DNA from: Bdellovibrio sp.
GTDB taxonomy: Bacteria; Bdellovibrionota; Bacteriovoracia; Bacteriovoracales; Bacteriovoracaceae
Reading direction: 5' to 3'
Assembly (NCBI GenBank): GCA_020720455.1
Contig: DYOQ01000026.1
Coordinates: 1 to 35,286 of the forward strand
Length of the DNA: 35,286 bases
A model generated the notes under the pieces. That model saw nothing but the letters and a program-made list of their open reading frames with translations. It ran no database searches and had not been told where the DNA came from. The position numbers were made by a program, and so were the translations under genes. Positions 31,524 through 35,286 of this stretch are shown here, piece after piece (the stretch's first letter is position 1; every line of letters begins with the position of its first letter).

Positions 31524-33449
31524 TCACTGCGGCATTGCAACAACTTCTAAATCAGTACTCGGACAGATCAATTCATTAAATCTTCGTCCTCTATTGAGAG
31601 AAAAATATTGAAAAATTCTAAAGGCCGCCCAACTTCCAGAGATCTCTAAACTTTTTCCATCTCTAACACCATCAAGTCCCGTCCAGATCGTTCCAATCGT
31701 TGTTCCATCAAAGAAAACATACCAGTTATCAAATGAATTATTTGTAGTTCCGGTCTTTCCAAAAAAACGCATTTCCTGAAGTTCTTTGCTTACTACGCCA
31801 CTAATTGTAGTTTCACTTGGATTGGAAAGTAGATTAATAATAGAAGCATCCCAAGAAACTTTGCACTCTCGATCAATAAAAGAAACATATAACTCTTCGA
31901 CCCTATTAAGAGACAGCTCTATAGCTCCTAAAAGTTGTGCTGGAAACTCTGAGATTGGAGTTTTAAATTCTGGAATGATTGGCATTAACTTTTTCTCTAA
32001 CTCACCAAAGCCAAGTTCTCTAGCAATCCGAATGACAGGCTTGTTATAAGATTTTTTTAAAGCCTCAAGCAACGTTATCTCTTTAATATCTCCTTTGTCG
32101 TGATCACGAGGAGTCCAATCACCAGACTTAAGCTGCAAAGTGAGCTCATCCATTGAAACCATATCGCTAAAATTTTTCCCAAGGGACACAAACTCACGAT
32201 ATAGTATCGGCTTAAGCACACTGCCCACCTGATGTTTCTCTTCGTTGATAGCGCCTATCGCATCTCTTTCAAATTTCGAGTAGTAATTATAAACTGAATC
32301 ATTCTTAAGATAGTTCCTGAGTGTGGCCTTTACTGAAACATCCCTATCCCCAACCTTACTACTAATTTGTTCAAGAACTCTTTCAGCAGCACCATGAAAA
32401 ACATAACTTTCAAAACGGCTCAAATAACCAGGATCTTGTTTCATCGCGCACCAAATGTTGCGCGGAAATTTATATCTATTTTTAATTTTTAACAAGGAAA
32501 CCCAGTTGTTCCACTCTTTATCATTCCAAACATCAGACTTCCTATTTGGAAACATTTTCAGCTCAACCAACTTTTGATAAACCGTGGCCACTCTTGTTTT
32601 TAATCGATCAGTATGGTTAACAGGATGGTAATATGATGGCCCCTTTAAGAGCGATACTAAAATGGCCACCTCATAGGGGTCTAAGTCGTGAAGTTTTTTA
32701 TCAAAATAACTTGCTGAAGCAGCAAAAACACCTTTAACCCTAACTCCGCCAACTACTCCCCACCATACTTCATTGAAATATGCTTCAAGAATCTCCTCTT
32801 TGCTAAACCTTGCCTCTAAGTAAACAGAATAAACCAGCTCTACAAACTTACGAGTGAAATCTTTTCGATTAGTTAAAAATAGATTCTTTACAAGCTGCTG
32901 TGTAAGAGTAGAGCCACCTTGAACCATACTCATCGCTTTTATATCTGCGACCAGAGCTCGAAAAAGAGAGATCGCATCCAATCCAAAATGGTCTAAATAA
33001 CGATAGTCTTCTATTCCAATCAAACCCTTCCAGAGTGACGGGTTCATGTTATCAAACGGAATTCTGTGCTGGTAACAGTAAAGGTCTTGACACTCATTTA
33101 CCCGTAGCGAATCAAGCTTTATATTTTCTTTGATTAAAATTCGGTCCTCTCCCCATTTAGAAACGAACCCTTTTTCACTATTTGTGCTAAGCCATCTATT
33201 AACTGCAAAATCATATCCTGAAAAAGCCAAGTAGGTTTTTAGCTCATTCATATCAACGGCCGATCCAGCTTCAAGCATTTCTATACGCTCCGGATTTTCT
33301 TTAATGACGGTTTCAGGTCTGCTAACATCAACCATTCTTCCAACTGGCAACTGCACGATCAATACAACAATAACTATGGCCATAATAGCAGTGACCGACA
33401 GCAAAAAAACAACGCTGAGCTTTAGAAATAGTTTCAAATTTTTAGACAT
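31524..33449 (-). CDS. Bifunctional class A penicillin-binding protein (PBP1-type)
   Basis: Polymerises and cross-links peptidoglycan. A cytoplasmic tip and one membrane segment (about residues 9-34) precede a GT51 glycosyltransferase domain (GIEDYRY with Glu147; GGSTLTQQLVKN at 178-189; FNEVWWG). A reduced linker leads to the transpeptidase with SVLK (Ser410), SYN and KTGTT, so the three active-site motifs are all present. At 641 aa it is shorter than typical PBP1A/1B, mainly from a compact transpeptidase and linker. It is divergent from the porin-like gene. No Lpo-type activator is adjacent. Confidence 0.93.
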   Translation of the reverse strand: MSKNLKLFLKLSVVFLLSVTAIMAIVIVVLIVQLPVGRMVDVSRPETVIKENPERIEMLEAGSAVDMNELKTYLAFSGYDFAVNRWLSTNSEKGFVSKWGEDRILIKENIKLDSLRVNECQDLYCYQHRIPFDNMNPSLWKGLIGIEDYRYLDHFGLDAISLFRALVADIKAMSMVQGGSTLTQQLVKNLFLTNRKDFTRKFVELVYSVYLEARFSKEEILEAYFNEVWWGVVGGVRVKGVFAASASYFDKKLHDLDPYEVAILVSLLKGPSYYHPVNHTDRLKTRVATVYQKLVELKMFPNRKSDVWNDKEWNNWVSLLKIKNRYKFPRNIWCAMKQDPGYLSRFESYVFHGAAERVLEQISSKVGDRDVSVKATLRNYLKNDSVYNYYSKFERDAIGAINEEKHQVGSVLKPILYREFVSLGKNFSDMVSMDELTLQLKSGDWTPRDHDKGDIKEITLLEALKKSYNKPVIRIARELGFGELEKKLMPIIPEFKTPISEFPAQLLGAIELSLNRVEELYVSFIDRECKVSWDASIINLLSNPSETTISGVVSKELQEMRFFGKTGTTNNSFDNWYVFFDGTTIGTIWTGLDGVRDGKSLEISGSWAAFRIFQYFSLNRGRRFNELICPSTDLEVVAMPQ

Positions 33450-33465
33450 GGGTTAATAACTCGAT

Positions 33466-33494
33466 TTGCCAGTTTAATAATCAAATTATATCAT
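33466..33494 (+). promoter_or_regulatory. Promoter of the porin-like gene
   Basis: TTGCCA (33466-33471), a 17-bp spacer and TATCAT (33489-33494). The ribosome site AAGGAG is at 33527-33532, 6 bp before the GTG start at 33539. Confidence 0.6.
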
Positions 33495-33538
33495 CAATGC
33501 TTATCTAAGGAAATAACCGTTTTGTGAAGGAGTTTTTT

Positions 33539-34999
33539 GTGGCCAAGTTTTTTAAATCAATCGCTTTAATCATGATCATCACTCCGCTAACTTCATTCTC
33601 CATGCCTATAGACTGGCACGGAAAGTTTGGCGTAGACACAACCTTGATTGATACATTTGCAAAAAGTGATTATGCTACCAGCTTTAGCAACGCAGGAACT
33701 CAACAAATCCCTCTTGCAAGTGGTGGCCATGCGAACGCCTCCTTTCAAAGTTATATTTTAAGACTCGCTCCTGATATCATTATCAATGACTCTGCTTCAA
33801 TTAAAGGTGAAATTACCACCGGATACGGAAGAGGAGGAAGACTTGGTGATGCTACTAAACAGAACAAGAGTAATGACATGGGCCACGCCCTTTATATGCA
33901 AAACAATGCTTCAAGTGATGACAGCACTCAACTTCACCTGACAAAAATCTACATGGAACTATACTCTGATACTGCAACCTACGTAATCGGAAGGCACGAT
34001 GCCAATTATGGTTTAGGAGCAGTTATCAACAGTGGAAAAAATCTTTGGGATCGCCACACTTTCGTTAGAGATGGAATCACAGCAAAAATTAAGCTCGGGA
34101 ACTTTCAACTTGATCCATACATGGGAAAAGTCTCTTCTGATGATAGTTTAACAAGGGCAACAAACTCAAAAGAGTATGGAACAAGCATTGTTTATGAGAA
34201 CCACCAAAAAGGTACTGGCTTCGGGCTACTCTATGGAAAAAAAATTAACAACCATGCAAACAACAATATCGTTGGTGAGGCAGATGGAACGTCAAGGCCA
34301 CTAGGAGAGACTAACGTCAAAATTACCGATCTCTACTTTAAACAAACATTTGGTGATTTCACTTTTCAAGTTGAAGTTCCAATCATGAGTGGAGAGATTG
34401 GATACGTTTATAACAATACAGACATTGCAAAATATAAAGCTAAAGCAGTCGTCTTTGAATCAAAATACAATATGAGCAAAACATTAACCCTTGGAATTAA
34501 TGCTGGTAGTGCTAGTGGTAGTGCAGGATCTGGATCAAGCTTTGAGGCGATGTATTTGAATCCAAATTATCAAATTGCCCACCTAATGTTCAGATACAAC
34601 ATGCTGGCCGTTAGTGACCCCAACACCTACAGCGTTTATGATTCATATATCGTCAACGCAAAATATGCCAAACTTTACGTAAAATATCTCTCTGAAAACT
34701 GGGATTTTGGTGGTGCTCTTGTTCATGCTATTGCTAATGAAGTAGCTGCTGGTGGCAACAGTACTGCATTTAATCATCTAACCGGAGAGGCATATACCTC
34801 AACAATTGCTCAAGACGATGATATGGGTTACGAATTAGATTTTGATCTAAACTATAAATGGAACAGTTCAATCACGATTGGTACTCTGCTTGGATATCAC
34901 TTCGTAGGCGATTACTACACCTTTACTAACGATTCTGCGCACACGCTGAAGAAACATAACTCTTTCGTTGGACAACTAAACACGATTATTAACTTTTAA
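33539..34999 (+). CDS. Outer-membrane porin-like beta-barrel protein
   Basis: A signal peptide of ~22 residues ends at SFSMP. The ~460-residue mature part is a long series of amphipathic strands with loops rich in Asn, Ser, Gly and Asp, and ends in Phe (IINF), the usual outer-membrane assembly signal. Length suggests a barrel of 16 or more strands. One loop is a simple Gly/Ser/Ala repeat (GSASGSAGSGSS). The family is not recognised, and substrate or pore function is unknown. GTG 33539 is the start because AAGGAG lies 6 bp upstream; the earlier GTG at 33524 would place that site inside the gene. Confidence 0.85.
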   Translation: MAKFFKSIALIMIITPLTSFSMPIDWHGKFGVDTTLIDTFAKSDYATSFSNAGTQQIPLASGGHANASFQSYILRLAPDIIINDSASIKGEITTGYGRGGRLGDATKQNKSNDMGHALYMQNNASSDDSTQLHLTKIYMELYSDTATYVIGRHDANYGLGAVINSGKNLWDRHTFVRDGITAKIKLGNFQLDPYMGKVSSDDSLTRATNSKEYGTSIVYENHQKGTGFGLLYGKKINNHANNNIVGEADGTSRPLGETNVKITDLYFKQTFGDFTFQVEVPIMSGEIGYVYNNTDIAKYKAKAVVFESKYNMSKTLTLGINAGSASGSAGSGSSFEAMYLNPNYQIAHLMFRYNMLAVSDPNTYSVYDSYIVNAKYAKLYVKYLSENWDFGGALVHAIANEVAAGGNSTAFNHLTGEAYTSTIAQDDDMGYELDFDLNYKWNSSITIGTLLGYHFVGDYYTFTNDSAHTLKKHNSFVGQLNTIINF

Positions 35000-35032
35000 T
35001 CTAGCTTTAGATCTAACTTATTTCGTTCAAGT

Positions 35033-35284
35033 TTAATAGCGAAGGACAGTACCGCTGCCCATTTCACCATTCATTCTTCCGTTCATTCCGTTCGTTCCAT
35101 TCATTCCATTCCATTCATTCATTCCATTCATTCTTCCATTCATTCCGTTCGTTCCATACGTTCCATTCCATTCATTCATTCCATTCATTCTTCCGTTCAT
35201 TCCGTTCATTCCGTTCATTCCATTCATTCCGTTCATTCCATTCATTCCATTCATTTCAACCATAGACAAATCTGACTCTAGCAC
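35033..35284 (-). CDS. Possible partial CDS encoding Met-Asn-Gly repeats
   Basis: An open frame reaches the window edge, so its true start may be outside (GTG at 35284; ATG codons at 35263 and 35254). It encodes MNG repeats for most of its length with interspersed NEW, NGT and NGR, then ends GSGTVLRY. The frame is kept across all repeat variants, which supports but does not prove translation. Repeats of 9-bp units give an open frame easily. No homologue recognised. Confidence 0.35.
   Translation of the reverse strand: MLESDLSMVEMNGMNGMNGMNGMNGMNGMNGRMNGMNEWNGTYGTNGMNGRMNGMNEWNGMNGTNGMNGRMNGEMGSGTVLRY
35068..35257. repeat. 9-bp minisatellite with 57-bp higher-order period
   Basis: On the + strand, units CATTCCGTT and CATTCCATT are repeated, interrupted by CATTC duplications and CTTCC variants. 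On the - strand this reads as Asn-Gly-Met. A 57-bp period (19 codons starting at each Arg in GRMNG) occurs twice. Such arrays change length by slippage. The array continues close to the window end. Confidence 0.88.
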
Positions 35285-35286
35285 AT

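Noticed and set aside
35068-35257. CRISPR array
   Set aside because: Units are 9 bp without unique spacers, and no cas genes are present; it is a minisatellite.

Overview
The window looks like chromosomal DNA of a Gram-negative, AT-rich bacterium. It has outer-membrane proteins, many lipoproteins, an LptM-like lipoprotein, a bifunctional penicillin-binding protein and a sigma-54 response regulator. My best guess is the Bdellovibrionota, for example a Bacteriovorax or Halobacteriovorax relative. This rests on the overall style (many lineage-specific lipoproteins, a DUF4388 protein, peptidoglycan salvage genes) and not on a marker gene, so it is inference.

Layout. (1) 1-4823: an accessory-looking segment on the + strand. 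It holds the 3' part of a large protein with about seven helical 37-residue repeats, then two separate AAA+/DUF4143 ATPases, each with its own promoter overlapped by dyad or tandem operator-like DNA. (2) 4798-10299, - strand: an apparent operon reading inactive HtpX-like membrane protein -> CHASE2 histidine kinase -> NtrC-type regulator -> lspA -> lgt. It links an envelope-type sensor to the last steps of lipoprotein maturation. (3) 10440-13285: an endonuclease IV-like gene (+), three lineage-specific genes (-), and a small ferredoxin (+) that looks leaderless. (4) 13282-16943, - strand: a LysM lipoprotein with a strong terminator, then an inactive M48-type lipoprotein -> amgK-like kinase -> murU-like nucleotidyltransferase. 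The last two would form a MurNAc/GlcNAc salvage route. (5) 17150-20615, + strand: an outer-membrane protein, an overlapping LptM-like small lipoprotein and folK, then etfB-etfA. (6) 20757-24795, - strand: mrp/apbC -> DUF4388 protein, then an unrecognised membrane-anchored protein -> lipoprotein pair. (7) 24933-27360, + strand: a HAMP-like membrane protein overlapping a lytic transglycosylase. (8) 27528-31492, - strand: tRNA-Gln -> prs -> pth -> ychF, followed by a YhcG-type (DUF1016) nuclease gene that carries in-frame palindromic units. (9) 31524-35286: a bifunctional penicillin-binding protein (-), an outer-membrane porin-like protein (+), and a minisatellite that encodes Met-Asn-Gly repeats and runs to the window edge.

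Much of the core content concerns the cell envelope: lipoprotein maturation, peptidoglycan synthesis, cleavage and salvage, and outer-membrane proteins. The points most worth following up are: the paired palindromes inside the DUF1016 gene, whose differences are partly compensatory; the two M48-family proteins that have lost HExxH; the operator-like DNA at both ATPase promoters; the endonuclease IV homologue lacking its last metal-binding Glu; and a small LptM-like gene hidden by overlaps.
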